Assembly (NCBI GenBank): GCA_026874595.1
Contig: CM049308.1
Location: 37,597,027 to 37,661,026 of the forward strand
Direction: 5' to 3'
Source of the DNA: Sipunculus nudus
Taxonomy: Eukaryota; Annelida; Sipuncula; Golfingiida; Sipunculidae
DNA length: 64,000 nucleotides
Shown here: piece by piece, positions 1-12,430 of the stretch
How the letters are laid out: each line of letters opens with the position of its first letter
How positions within the stretch are numbered: the stretch's first letter is position 1
Made by a program: the position numbers and the translations under genes
The notes under the pieces: model-generated
What the model saw: the letters and a program-made list of their open reading frames with translations, nothing else
Told to the model about the DNA's origin: nothing
Databases searched by the model: none

Positions 1-2684
1 ACTGATATAACGCGGAATATGTTTCATGAATGATATTTACGACAGCAAATGAAATGTATTGTCGATGGAGCAACTGCGTTTAAATTTTAATTAAATAAAA
101 ATTCACTCTTCCGCTAACGTATTCTAGATAACGTACAGGCACAAAGAGACATGGGAGAATTCATAAACGTCAACGTGGGTCTTAAGTGAGGAAATAAATT
201 TATGGTTTAAGACAGGCAAAGTCTCATAGAAAAATATTCAACTAAGACACGTTCAGTTAGATACATGACGCAATGATACGTGACGCAATGTTATTTATTA
301 GGATGAATGATATAATAATCCGTTTAGTAACAGTAGGCAATACAGGACTACATTGACATGAGGTTGTGACTGGCTCACTAACTGTTTATATATGTATATC
401 CTGGCAATGTATCCTTTTTGTGGGTCCCATTCTTTATGCGTCCGTTCCGTGTATCCCCAGCTTTCCAATCAAAGCCTGGCTATTTATATTCAGTTCCTTC
501 CTGCAAGGGTTTTCATGGCCGCTTTCATCTAAAAACCGATCAGTCCGGAACAAATTAGGTCCATATACTCCTCATTAGGCTTTGCCTGGCCATGAATGAG
601 AGAGAAAGTGGACCACACAACGACATGGAGTACTTTGGTATGGGTTCCCCTTTACAGGTCCTGACTCATCCGTGACCTGCATGGCGCGGGGCTCATCTGT
701 AGATCACGGAAGGGCCGCTGTATGTCAAACATGCCACACAAAAAGACCCGATATTTTCCAGAATGACAGAGGGATCTTCAATGAGACCGTAGAAAACGGA
801 AACGTACATATCTATTGTGGCTTTGTGATAGATGGAAAACAGTTTTCATATTATTATGTTTGGAGGTAGCAACTCCCGGCCTGGCAACAAATGGGCGATC
901 TGATCAAAAAGATGAACTGCAAAATAAAACCACACCTGACAAGCAAGAGATATTAGAAATATTTCTCACAAAGTTTATTCTAGACGAATTATCAATAGAT
1001 GGCGCACTTACAATATACATACATGTACAAGGCGTCACTGTGTATACGCACGTCTAAGATAGGTTCGATTTGGTATGGGCAACGTCCCTTCGACTGTTAA
1101 ATATATCTGATGACACATTTTTAATGATTAAGTTATTCCAAGTAACGGGTATTAATATGACAATTAACAATTTCCCTTTACAAAACATACTACACACCAC
1201 GAGGACCATTTTTCTTTCTATATTTTTAAACAAAAGCGTGTACGAGTTTTTTTAAATATCTCTTCATAGCAAATATATCAGTACAATGAATAAACTGGTA
1301 TGTTAATGCTTCTGTCATCCTAGACATTGGAGACGGTAAATAATTACTTTGATTCTGAGTTTATCAATAATTAAAAAAAAATGTAAAAATAAAAAAAAGG
1401 TTCAATGCGGTCAATGTAACAAGCTTGAGAATAAACAACCCCTTCTCTGTGATATAAGGAATTATAGGCTTTGACGAGTCAAAAACATCACGTAATGATA
1501 ATTTTATAATTAATGTGAACATTTTGAATCACACTAGCTCGGTCACAATTACCACACATCAACTGACTCTCAGAGACACTTCGTACCTTGGCTGAAGTAA
1601 CTCCTTGGGACAAACTTCACGTGACACCGGGTCTTAATATTACAATTAGATCATTAGTATGCATTACTTGTACAGATATAAATAAATCGGGCCTTCTCAA
1701 GGGGAAAAACTCTCTACTTACATGTGAAACTGGCGTGTGGAATCAACACGACGTAATAAGATTAATCCTATTTCTTGACGGTTTGATGTCTGACTGCATG
1801 TCTGAAGAGACCCCGGTAATTTATATTATATATTTTTCAATAAACTAAAACTTTATAATATAAATTCCATTTTGTGTTACCATAGCGTCAGATACACTGC
1901 ACATCGAAAATATAAGACAACAAATTAGGTACACTAAAACATGAAAACGGAGTCGAGCTAAACTTGGATTTCAATTTGACTTAACAGATCTGGGATGATT
2001 TTGTAAGAATCATAAATTACTAGGAAACAATGTTGACAACGGTGTCATCTTTAGCCTTTAATTTCTTACTTTAAGCAATTTAAATTATTCAAATTTCAAG
2101 CAATTAACACAATTAATAAAAGATAAAAGCAGAATTCGGACTGCTGCCATCAAAAATTGTTTCTTTACCTCACACATTCTATTTTTACGAGTTATTACGA
2201 CTTAATGAAAAGAGTAATTAACCCTTTTAATCGAAGATAAATAATGCACTTCGGCGGTTAAATTTTTCATTCTTACTTTTTTTCAGTAACAAATATGATA
2301 AGTGATCCATCATAGCTGTTAGACCGGGTCCTCTTCGTGTTTGTTAATTGAAGTCACGCATATGAGAAGCCACTGGAAACTGCGAAACCTACTGCTCTTC
2401 TACTAATAATACTTATGATTATTAATTACATTACAATTATAATCATAATAGTGAAATTTTGTCCCTCTGTGTTCCTGGGTAAGACAGATCTTTCAATCTC
2501 CTCTATGTATAATATATGTCAATGATGTTTAAACGGGTAATTATGTAAATGTTTGTGGACACAAAGAATTAAGACTTAATGTGTACATGAATTAATTTTA
2601 TATACATGCCAAACTGTCCCTAAAAATTGCTTTGAAAGATGGATATGTCGGTATCATTTATAGGAAATCAGGCATCATCCTAGA
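1..2684. other. Unique AT-rich DNA, no gene seen
   Basis: I see no recognisable gene, RNA gene or mobile-element terminus here. Short open stretches (for example 366-578 and 1588-1848 on the plus strand) are under 90 codons, several lack an ATG, and none has a motif I recognise. Base composition is AT-rich with A/T runs. Best read as intergenic or intronic sequence. Confidence 0.6.
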
Positions 2685-3407
2685 TAGAGCCCACAGCCGT
2701 GTAAACCACACATCAGCTGCTGGCTTGGACAAAAAGACAGCTGACTTTTAAGAGTAAGCCGAGTTTTGTGCCTCGACTCGGCTTGCAAAATGAAACTGAC
2801 ATAAAAGTCTAATTTATATTACGATGTTACAAAGTACCCGTTTTTTATAAACAAGTTATCAGATCTATATTCCGTGTGACCCCTATATTTTGAGGGGTGT
2901 CAAGTATGAACATGTATTATTAAGCGGGGAACTACAACGTGATGAGTTACTATTAAAGTTAACTAAACTAAATTTTTATGTGTTCGGGCATTTTTAATTG
3001 TTAATGATTGTCTGGTATTAATTTTTTCTCAAGCCAGACTGAGCTACACAGAATCGAGTCACTAAGACCTAATGTCAGTATTTCCCCCTGATAAACTCGG
3101 CTTGGAACCACAAAGAATGACCTGGTTTAGTACGCTAAATATTTTCTATGTACATTTCTTTTTTTGTACAAATATGTATACATATGTCACTCATTGTATA
3201 TAAATGTTATAGCACTGTAAATTTTTCCGTGTTTCAAAATTTGGTTACCTTATTACTATTTCAATATTTGACGAATTGGATGTCTAAAATGATATTTGAA
3301 AAATAAAAATTGTGAATAATATTTCTGAGACATTAAATAAAAAAAAAAGAAAAAAAAAAACTAGGCTTGGCTCCGATTGATCTTAACTCGTCCGTCGCGG
3401 GGCTCTA
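2685..3407 (+). mobile_element. hAT-type MITE, copy 1 (interrupted)
   Basis: The element begins TAGAGCCCACAGCCGTG and ends near GGGGCTCTA, so its ends are inverted copies of TAGAGCCC, matching the hAT terminal pattern YARNG. Flanks ATCCTAGA (left) and ATCCAAGC (right) agree at 6 of 8 positions, consistent with a decayed 8-bp target duplication. Its body, including the stretch GTAAGCCGAGTTTTGTG, aligns by eye with the copies at 8792-9327 and 44934-45477. It is about 180 bp longer than they are because another sequence is inserted at 3106-3357. It has no coding capacity and would need a transposase in trans. Confidence 0.75.
3106..3357 (+). mobile_element. Poly(A)-tailed retroposed insert inside MITE copy 1
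   Basis: About 250 bp that are absent from the other MITE copies. It is flanked by near-identical 13-mers, AAACTCGGCTTGG before and AAACTAGGCTTGG after (12/13), and ends in an A-rich tail with an AATAAA at 3336-3341. A tail plus a 10-15 bp target duplication is the signature of L1-type target-primed reverse transcription. The body is AT-rich with no frame or tRNA-like boxes, so it looks like the 3' end of an mRNA or LINE rather than a tRNA SINE. The parent transcript is not recognised. Confidence 0.7.
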
Positions 3408-3957
3408 ATCCAAGCTATGTATGATAAAACTTGCAAGTACTAAAGCGAACTTTTGGGATACAGTATGTTGGAAAAACGCTTGCGCGTCATGTGGTCTCCT
3501 GTGTTCTATACTTTAAATATTTTTTAACTAAACAGCAAATGTCGTGCATTATTATTATTATATATCCATCAAACAAATGCACCCATAGGACTGTTTTAAG
3601 GAGTCAATTTAAAGATGGCAAATGAAGGAGTATTTTTTTGTTGTTTTGTTTTGTGGGGTGAGGCATGACGGATTGGCCAGGTACGACCATGTCACATTCA
3701 TCTAAGGCAGGAATTCCAAGGGGTGTGATCTTTCAACTATGAAACAACGGCCACAGTAGTAATTGATGCTGAAGTAAACCTCAATGGTATCTTTATTATC
3801 TCGTTCTTTTATATTTTGAGTAAATTTTCCCGACAAACTCTCATTATAACTGCGTCACAGTGACCCCGATGGAATAAAATAGTGTCTTTCAATAAAATTC
3901 GAAGATCATTCTTTATAAAGATATATACTGAAGACAATAGAGCGAGAGAAGACTGCC

Positions 3958-4215
3958 CGCTGGCATCTTACAGGGACCCTTTCACGCACCATGTATGTTA
4001 AAAATATATGAAGTATAGTATTTTCTTCTTAAGATATTTCGTTTAAAACTGTTTGCTTACTCTTGTGCACGAGTAGAAATGAACTTACACCGGGCGCGAT
4101 CAGTGGCGCAAACATAAACATTGGGAGCACGAAATCAAGATAATTTTCTTTACAAATCAAGATTTTCAAGCTTCCAGCCGATGTTTCTGTATGGTTCCTT
4201 TCTCATGTTTCTTTT
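3958..4215 (-). repeat. Dispersed repeat family A, copy 1
   Basis: Read on the minus strand, this segment aligns by eye with 12165-12430 on the plus strand. Shared blocks include AAATCTTGATTTGT, ATGTTTATGTTTG followed by CGCCACTGAT/TGCCACTGAT, and a distal AACATAC block followed by GTGAA. The two copies are diverged by substitutions and small indels. There is no reading frame, and I did not define clear terminal repeats. A weaker partial resemblance lies near 25090. Class unknown. Confidence 0.6.
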
Positions 4216-5422
4216 CCTGGTTTTTATTAGTTGTTACGACCTTTTGTCACGAAATTTTGTTTTGGCAAACATACGCGTGAAATCGAGATAGATTGTCAGT
4301 CCGGGTGCCGAAATGGCTTTGCTGAGATACCTTGGTATTCACCCATCTGGAATGAATAAATAGAGATAAAACACATAGTATATAAACTAAAGTTTATGTA
4401 CCTTAAAAATAATTTGGTGACGACGCTAACGCAGTAGATTCATCCGTTGCTTTTTAAACCGGTTTAGTTTAACCCATCACCTTATCTTTCTTTACATTGG
4501 TTAACTTTAAAACTTTCGAGGATAAAGCCTAGGTCTCACCTAAAACGTCCATCTACGGCGTCTCACGATTCGGCCACGGCAAGCCAGAACGAGACCATGA
4601 TCTTGATGAACTTGAAGACTGCGTTCTCGGGACATTCGTGACGTGTTCTCCCTATGAGATTTCACGTTCATTTACAATACTGTGGCTGTCATGGTGATAA
4701 CTATGTTCCTACGATATAAAACGTGGCAAATCGAAGTTAAACCCCTATCTCTCCCGTACTTTAGGCAAACGTGGATGGGTTACTGTTATGGATGCTTGGG
4801 TGTTATGCTCCACGGGGGGCAGAAAACGTTACAAGAATTAGTGGACGAGATTACCTGGAGGGGAAAAACGAGAGATGTCATACAGACCGCATCTTCGATG
4901 CTTTTAGACAATAATCCAAATTTTTACTTTATCATATATGTATTCATTCATGTCCGTCTAATCTCCCGTCTGTTTATATGTCTGTGAACTTGAATTTAAA
5001 TCAACATTATGTTTCGATCAATTTAATGAACAGGTCAGCATCGAATACGAAATTACTGACTTATCTTCGAAGTTGATCCATAGATGTAATATATTTGGTT
5101 GCAGGAATTTGACATTGTTAGATGTCTGTGAGCTTGAGCTTGTAATGTTTTCAACATTATGATAAGAATCCTGAATGCTATGGTAAATTGAGGGAAACAT
5201 AGGACATTATACAAGATTAGTGCTTTACAATCAAATATGTTTTGAAATATGTTTGATCTAATTAAAATTTGAATTACTTAGGTGAATATTTATCAACATA
5301 TTCGTTTATATATTTAAGCCAATCACTGTCAAAAAACAGATACCAAAAATATTTAAAGTGACTTACTTATACATAATGACCATGCATTTTCATACTACCA
5401 AGCCACTGCCAGCAACGCTTTT
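4216..5422. other. Unassigned stretch with one small open frame
   Basis: Nothing firm is seen. On the plus strand an open stretch runs 4682-4987 (about 100 codons). Its middle, around GGQKTLQELVDEITWRGK, looks more protein-like than most of the window, but the downstream part becomes low-complexity and hydrophobic. I recognise no domain and give it little weight as an exon. Confidence 0.4.
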
Positions 5423-5765
5423 AGAGACCTTGATTCAGTGAGCTGCTCTGGCGTTTATTTCAATAATAATGAACAAGCCTGCAAGTGTTCGGGCCGAAAT
5501 CAGAACTGCTAATCAGAACCAAGTGTAAACAGTACAGGCATCACACGCCGTCAGAACAAGAACACATGCAAAAACGCGACAGATTTGTATGGCGTTATGT
5601 GATTGGTCAGGAATTCGATGCCCTCCAACTAATAGTCTCAACATAGCACGATACATGCTCGGTCAGCCGCGTAGAACAATGAGGCATATAATTAGATTGG
5701 TTCAGTCACCTAGTTCATAATTAATGAAATATACGCCACGAATGACTGACTAAATCAAGGTCTTT
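5423..5765. mobile_element. CAGAGACC-ended MITE, copy 1
   Basis: The left end AGAGACCTTGATTCAGT and the right end, read in reverse complement as AAAGACCTTGATTTAGT, form an inverted pair (15 of 17). The interior shares the order of several blocks with 36097-36425, including AACACATGC, TGTGATTGG/ATAATTGGTCAG and TTGGTTCAGTC. Length is 343 bp with no coding capacity. I could not find a convincing target-site duplication, so the superfamily is open. Confidence 0.7.
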
Positions 5766-6342
5766 GAAAACGTAACTAACAGAAGCTTGATTGTGTGAAG
5801 ATCTGACCCTGTGGCTTGATGTCGAGTTTAGATTTCTTTTTCAGGATAAAGATACCCAGAGCATCAGTTTGAGTAATGGTGTCCGTGATGAGTTAAAACA
5901 TTGCAACAGATGATACATAAAACAGATAATACATTGCCCTAGTTAGTGGAACTTCTAAATATGGTTTTGAAATCATCTGTCGCGCAAGAGGTATTGAAAG
6001 TCGACAAAGACATCAGGCAGGGTTTTGCGATTCTACCTAGGATAGTTACGTCAGAGTAACCGGCCGTAAAAGGTCATGTAGATTAAGAAAGGGCAGAGGG
6101 TCGTCATAAATCAAGAGAAAAATTACAATGTAACCACCGGGCCAGCTGGTGTTGGCCTTAGGTCGTAGCCAGCAGGTGATCGCTCTCCCACTATCTACAC
6201 AATCAAGGTAAATCAACGTCTTCCTGTTGAAACCCGTTAATAACGTACCCGCGGGCGGATCCCCGGGACCCGCGGAAGTTGAATTACGAAGCCTCCGGTC
6301 TGTATGTGGCTAAAGTCTACCACTTGTATATGGACGTGGTCA
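5766..6342. other. Unassigned stretch
   Basis: No gene or repeat terminus recognised. The part around 6140-6190 is less AT-rich but has no sustained frame. Confidence 0.5.
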
Positions 6343-6480
6343 GGGGCGTTAATACGGGGGGGGGGGGGGTTATATATCTCCCCTCTTTTTAGCAAGGGGG
6401 GGGGATGATCAGTGTAACCATCCCCCTGATATTCAGAGAACAATATTACTATACACATATTGGAAATATAATATATTATT
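6343..6480 (+). repeat. G-rich dispersed repeat, copy 1
   Basis: Starts with GGGGCGTTAAT, followed by a G14 run, TATATATC, a CCCCT block, a second G run, then CCCCCTGATATTCAGAGAA. The same order of blocks occurs in reverse complement at 27450-27628. A related start, again in inverted form (AATTGACGCC near 6670), suggests a foldback spanning to about 6677. The G runs may be variable in length and error-prone in assembly. Confidence 0.6.
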
Positions 6481-7751
6481 AATTTGAATTATAGACTTTT
6501 ACTCTGAAATATTATATATCTTAACCTGTAAAACCTTATACTTTTTAATTTTAATATATCTGAAATATGTCACACAGAAAAAAATGTGTTTATTAAAAAA
6601 GTCCCAACTTTGATTACCCTCTCTACGCCTGTGAGTGCCCCCCCCCCACCACCCTTGAAGATAAATTGACGCCACTTCCTCGTCAAAATAAGGAAACACA
6701 AGTGGCGCCATCTATATGTATAAATCATATAGCATGATCACAACATGATCAAACATGTCTGTCAAAATTGGTAATGATTGGTGCAGCGGTTCCTGAGGTA
6801 AAAGGTTTGCACCATCCACGCAAAGACGTATAATTAAAAAAATTAGTGATCAGCGAAATTCAGTGTCCTGTGGAAACATCATGAAAATAATTCCAATAAT
6901 TGTAAACATCTCAATAGCGTAGCGCTATGTGTTATGTAATGTTATGACACATAGCACCTGGACTGTAACACGCTACTCTCAACTGGAGGCGGCAAAGGAA
7001 CCTTGGCTATGACCACATTTATAAAAATGCCTTATTCAACAGACTGCCCATAAGGACTACACCACTCTAGCCGTAATAAAAATCTATACCTTGACCTTAC
7101 AGGCATTTCCCGCAGGCTAGTCCGGCCCAAATTCTCACTGATTCGGTGCGGATCTGCCTAACATGCTAGGTGGCCATTACAAATTCTATTAGAGTTAGAA
7201 CTTTGCCGCCAGACAAACAGGTAACCTTCAGAATATTTTATGTGGACATGAACATGAAATAAAGCTCTAAGACTCTTTTCCAAAATTAGTCCTTATGGTA
7301 AACTCAATTTTCACGTCTTTGGGACGTAATTCTTGTTAAACTTTGATGACTGCAACTAAGTTTAGGTTAAGCAAAGATTTCTCGAATCAGTTTAGCAACT
7401 TGTGTCAGCGTTGTTCGTTCAATCAGTTGGCATGTTTTGACCAATTATATAGACAGATTTGTTTAAATTTGACGACGAAAAACGTGTAGGGAAGATTCCT
7501 CTTGAAATCTGAGATGATATAATTAATATTCAATTAAAACACTGTATGTCGGACAGATTAATAATACGACGTATATGTTTCCGGTCGAAGTTGCAATCGT
7601 ATTAAATTGCCTTTCCGGTAAAATAATTTGCATAAACATAAAATGAGAAAACCTATTCCCTCTAGGGAATATATTCCCGATTTATAACAAAATTACACAT
7701 ATATATTTGCCACTGTGTAAAAGTTCAAGAAGTTAAATATTTTATACATCT
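6481..7751. other. Unassigned AT-rich stretch
   Basis: Contains the C-rich segment near 6640 that may be the distal end of the G-rich repeat. No gene, RNA gene or other mobile element recognised. Confidence 0.5.
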
Positions 7752-7910
7752 TGTTACGGAACCTAATATAAACAGATCACGTATGCGTGATGAACACAAA
7801 TTTTGTAATGGAGATAAAAAACAAATCAGAATCTGCAACACTAGGCAGCGTGAAATGCCTAGGGGAATGAATGAAGAAGTCAGTGGTTTTTTGTCCACAA
7901 ATAACAATAA

Positions 7911-7916
7911 TTTATT
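7911..7916 (-). terminator. Polyadenylation signal of the solo LTR
   Basis: AATAAA on the minus strand, downstream of the LTR TATA box and followed by GT/T-rich sequence. This suits the R/U5 boundary of an LTR. Confidence 0.5.
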
Positions 7917-8210
7917 CTTAAAACAACCCCAACAACACAATACACCAAATCAATACAATTTTACAGTAAAACAGCGTTATAGCAACAAGTCAATACAATC
8001 ACACAAAAAGATGTGAAAGACAGTCCTGTGGAAAGTTCTTGCAACAACCCAGAAAGTAAATTGAAGTCCAAATGTATAAAATCCAGGAGAAAGTCTTTGA
8101 AAATGTATAATTGCCGCTTTCGTCTGATAAGGTCCTAGAATCTGACACACGCTTCTGCGTCCTCTGGAATCTGCTCTGCTGTCTGCCCTCTGGTTCTAAA
8201 AAAAACAGCC

Positions 8211-8220
8211 CTTTTATATA
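8211..8220 (-). promoter_or_regulatory. TATA box of the solo LTR
   Basis: TATATAAAAG on the minus strand, roughly 280 bp from the LTR's 5' terminus. It precedes a GC-richer stretch likely to contain the transcription start. Role inferred from position in the LTR. Confidence 0.55.
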
Positions 8221-8791
8221 CCTTCACACCTCAAGCCGGGAATTTTCCATTTCTCGAACAATCTATAAGATCTTGCACAACACGTGTTTAAGGAATTCTC
8301 TAGAAAGACATCGCCGTGTGTATATCCACACACCAGGTTCATCACGTGACCCACGACCAGGAGTGAAAACCCAAGGCTTACATGACAACAAGAGCTCAAC
8401 CACGCGGACTAAACATAGAATGTAACACGCGACTAGACACGAGCGCCGCGACAGGAGCTACGCCCGTGTCACATAATAAAAAGAGCACCTGTAACAATCT
8501 GCGTGTGATTATGCATATATGTGTCCGTGCAAATAGTTTTACAGCTATAAGACGTTGATTACTGCAGCTTAAAGGAACTGCTTTCTTTTCGCGATTAAAG
8601 AGATCTTTGAGGTGGAGTATCAGAAATACAGATAATCATTCACATTGTTTTACATCACTTAACCGTTAGAAAAATTAAATTCCCGAATCACCGCTCATAC
8701 GTATATTTATATGTTATCTTTACTCAACTTTCGATAAATTCACTGGTTTCCAAGGAACAAAATAACCGTGTCACATACCGGGCGAAGAGCC

Positions 8792-9327
8792 TCGATCCCG
8801 GAGCCGTGTTAGCCACACAACTGCGGCTGGCTTGGACATAAAGACGGCTAACTTTAGTAGTAAGCCGAGTTTAGTGGCTCGACTCGACTTGCAAAAACTC
8901 GGCAGGCTAAAACTGACCTGTAAGCCTATTCATATGATGATATAACATAGTACCCGTTTTATTTTTAAAAAAGTTATCTAGATTACGTGTGCCAGATTAC
9001 AATCATTTTACATTTAGCTTGTTAGTGATTAAATATCGAGTATAGTTTATCCAGGTAGTTTCATAAGCCCACACTTTTCACTTAAACAATCACACCGTTT
9101 CCTTTCAGCAACAAGCAAAAAATTACAAAACCTGAACATTTGTTTTGGACATTTTTAATTGTAAGAGATTTATCTTTTTGTACAATTTTTTGTCAATCCA
9201 AACTGAGCTGCACACAATCGGCTCACTTCGGCTTAATGAAATATAAGTGGCGCCTCCCGATAAACCCGGATAGGCTCCGCTTGATCTTAACTCGGCTGGC
9301 GCGAAATGAGTGTGGCGCCGGGGTCTA
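8792..9327 (+). mobile_element. hAT-type MITE, copy 2
   Basis: Same family as 2685-3407 and 44934-45477. It opens with TCGATCCCGGAGCCGTGTTA (mutated terminus) and closes with GGCGCCGGGGTCTA. Internal landmarks shared with the others are GGCTGGCTTGGACA, AAGCCGAGTTTAGTGGCTCG, AGTACCCGTTTT, AATCGGCTCACTTCGGCTTAA and CTTGATCTTAACTCGG. No matching 8-bp flanks were found, so this copy looks old. The short open frames on both strands are MITE sequence, not a gene. Confidence 0.75.
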
Positions 9328-12164
9328 ATTCCAAACTGCTTTCTTTCTTGATACAAATTCTTCGTTGCCGACAGATGGCGCTGATAATATCTCTTCTTGG
9401 TAATTATGTAAAATGACCCTCCTTATATAGGACATGCTTTTCATCATTTCCGACAATTTTGCGACAAATTTTGAGAAGTTCCGTGAAAAAGTTTAGTCCG
9501 TCCACATTCAGTTATAATATATATGTAACTCTTCCACAGAACGACGTGAGACAGGCACACCCTAACAGGCAGCATGCAAGAGATAACATTTATGGTATAA
9601 AGTAATGTAAGGTGCATTACAAGGATCGGTAGCTCCATCAGAAATATCAATATTTTTATGCTGATATCTGAATTCTCTGATTTCTGCAATTAACCAATAT
9701 AAACTAACAAAGCCATCGACCTTAATCTCTCGGTTGATTCATGCAGTCATAAGTTTATCTTAAATCTAAGAAATATAATAGAAATATAACAGTTTGTAAC
9801 ATTTCATTTGATGATTATTTTTTTGCATTGGGTATTCTATGTAACGAATATGTCAAGGACATTTTCTAAAAGCAGCATGAAAGGGGTTATTAGGTGAATG
9901 TTATCCGCATTAGCGTCTGTTTGATATATTTCTGGCAACAGTCACGCCATGTATTCATGTAAGAAATTAATTCCCGGGCAGCGGCCAGCACGCAGAGGTT
10001 TACAAAACTGAAGACGTTCAAAAAGTGTAATTATTCATGTTTGATCCGTATTTTTATTAACATGGTTATATTTAATTTAATAACCAACGGAAACCTGTTG
10101 GCTTTTTGTTAGGCCCGTGCTCACATTAGAAATATTGTATTTATTTTACAGATTTATTTAACTGATTTTCTAGATAAAAGCTTGTTTCATCTCTTCGCCA
10201 GGAAACCGTAATAGGGATGTCTAATCGTGACCTGCGGCCCAAACATTTGGAATTACGTATGATCAGTTCGCAAATATATCTTCTTTCGACAGATTGTCAT
10301 GTTGTTACACGGAAATTTAGAGCTTACATTGGGTTTAAGATTTATATGAAATTTAGCTAAAATGGCAATAAGATATTGGGAAATCCTGAATTCTGGAGCC
10401 TGATTTTTCTATCGCCCATAAAGATTTGTCTTTATCATGAGAGCTGCACATACATATCTGAATAAACTTGGAGTATGTGTAAAACTCAATAAGACATTAG
10501 ATACAGTATTTAAATACTGAAATTAAGTTGGGTAAATCTGCAATTTAAATGATGGACCGTTTTCCATTTAAGCTGGGACTACTTTACACACCTTTTATAT
10601 ACTGCTTGTAAAACATCTGGGTTTCTTTCCTAAATCAAGATTCAGATGGATCAAATGCAAATGAATTGTCAGTAAATAACAAATGATAATTCGAAAAGCA
10701 AATTCAGCCCCCAGAAATTCAGTTTGGTTTAATGATGATAAAGAATCTTTGGATTTGTTATGACGCACAGGCGTATGATCGGCAGGCATGCTTAACCATG
10801 AATGACAGATCTTTACATCCTCAAATATTCCGGTAGCGTTAGGAAGTCTGCGAAAAAAGCCTGTCCAGTAAATCCTAACGTTGTTTTCCGATTGTGCAGA
10901 TACATGATTGAGTTAGTGCGGAGCCCTGCACTTTGGTGCCTATAAAACTTCGTTTATTCTTTCCTTTGCATGAGTCCATATACAGGAATTACGTCAGGGT
11001 CTGGGCGAAACCTGACACGCGCGAAAAACATATACCTGTTCCTCCAGTTCCTTCACTAACGTCGTCTTGTGTTTCTATATTCCTTTGACAATACCCATGA
11101 CAGCCACTTGGTATCATAAACACCTGTACTGGTGTTTTTACGTAGTGCGGAATATCCAGCTAGGGAATAGTTCCTATACACATATAAACCAGTGGGTAAT
11201 GATCCACATATTGTTCTTTAGGGGAATATTATTTTTTTTTTTAGTTGTGATAGACACACAGGTACTGTTTATCGTAAGACGTTAAAGGAACATGACCAAT
11301 GAGTTTGGACCTTGAAAGACAAATAAAAAAGATAATTTTAGTGCTCGCTTAATGTTTTAAATGATCGCCTGATGTTTGCTTCCCAAGCTGTGTGAACATA
11401 GAACAGAAGGTTGTTTTCCTGAATATTCATTTCAAGTCATCTAAGGGTATTAATATTCTCTTGTATGAGACACATTAGCGTAACTCCAATGTCCTGCCCT
11501 CTTTTGGATCAGAGCATCAACCAGAATGGAGGACAGGCCTAGGTTCCACAAAAAGCAGCCATAATTCCTATCTGGGTAAGTCCGTTTTAATACCATGATT
11601 AACCGTCCCAAAATAATGCAGTTTGATGAATTGAGACTCTAGAGGTAAATTAAATAGTCTTGTTGTATTTCTTAAGAATATATAACTAGATACTGTCCAG
11701 TCCCAACCCCCCTCCCCCAGAATTAGAAAGTTTAGTACCCTCATTTGAAATGAATCCGCAAAATTAAATGCTGATCTGGATATGGATCTGGATCTAGCCT
11801 TATTCGTCCCATTTTTATCTGCTGTCCCGTTTGTTTCCAAGTATATTGCAGGAAAGAATATTACAAAAATCGGAAGGAAGTGCACTCTATAGCCCACTGT
11901 TGTCTCAACTTGTGTTTGCTCTTAATACCTATAAAGATTTAAATTTTTTTAAGGAACAGTGGGGCACGGGTTAAGGAAATAATCATTATATTTTAAGGCT
12001 GACCTGATGGTGAATACACATGATTTCCAGCAAAACCTTCCCGGTACACAGACTTACAATCATCAATTCACATGTTTTATACATTGTTTTGGTTCTATAT
12101 GTGAGTAAACAAGGTTCATGTGTATCTGTTTACCATAACTAGACTGCGTGACTAGAGGTCTTAA
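9328..12164. other. Unique AT-rich DNA, no gene seen
   Basis: No gene or mobile element recognised. A chance-level exon-like stretch exists at 11513-11575 (acceptor-like CTTTTGGATCAG, donor-like GGGTAAGT, one open frame), but it has no further support. Confidence 0.55.
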
Positions 12165-12430
12165 AGGAGGAGAAAAAACATTAAAGAAAGAAGAAACACT
12201 GGTTGGCAGCTTGCAAATCTTGATTTGTGAAGTTGCAGAACGCCACAGCTGACGTGCTTGCGTGCTATGTTTATGTTTGATGCCACTGATTGCATCCTGT
12301 GCAAGTTTATTTCCACTTGTGTACAGGAGTAATCCAATAGTTTTAGAACGAATTATTGGCAGATAGCACAGTATTCATCATTCATGTATGTTTAACATAC
12401 CTGGCATGTGAATAGGCGCCTTTAAGTATA
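12165..12430 (+). repeat. Dispersed repeat family A, copy 2
   Basis: Partner of 3958-4215. It contains AAATCTTGATTTGTGAAG, ATGTTTATGTTTGATGCC and AACATACCTGGC. It starts near CTTAAAGG and ends near CCTTTAAG, which could be a short terminal inverted repeat, though this is not demonstrated in the other copy. Confidence 0.6.

Larger units (their letters stand above)
7752..8496 (-). mobile_element. Solo LTR of an LTR retrotransposon
   Basis: On the minus strand this 745-bp unit starts TGTTACAGG and ends CCGTAACA, giving the TG...CA termini and short inverted repeat TGTTAC/GTAACA typical of LTRs. It is flanked on both sides by ATCT, a 4-bp target duplication. In the minus direction it has a TATA box (TATATAAAAG at 8211-8220) and, about 300 bp downstream, an AATAAA (7911-7916), in the expected U3-R-U5 order. 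No gag/pol or second LTR lies nearby, so the element was probably reduced by LTR-LTR recombination. A Ty3/gypsy or related origin is plausible but not shown. Open frames inside it are incidental. Confidence 0.8.

Noticed and set aside
9123-9356. Similar proteins encoded at 9140-9328 and 44854-45150 (SAHFGL motif)
   Set aside because: Both are parts of the same hAT MITE. The similarity is that of a DNA repeat, and no copy carries a long frame.
11513-11575. 63-bp plus-strand exon ending at GGGTAAGT
   Set aside because: One of three frames open, weak acceptor and no recognisable peptide. Too close to background.
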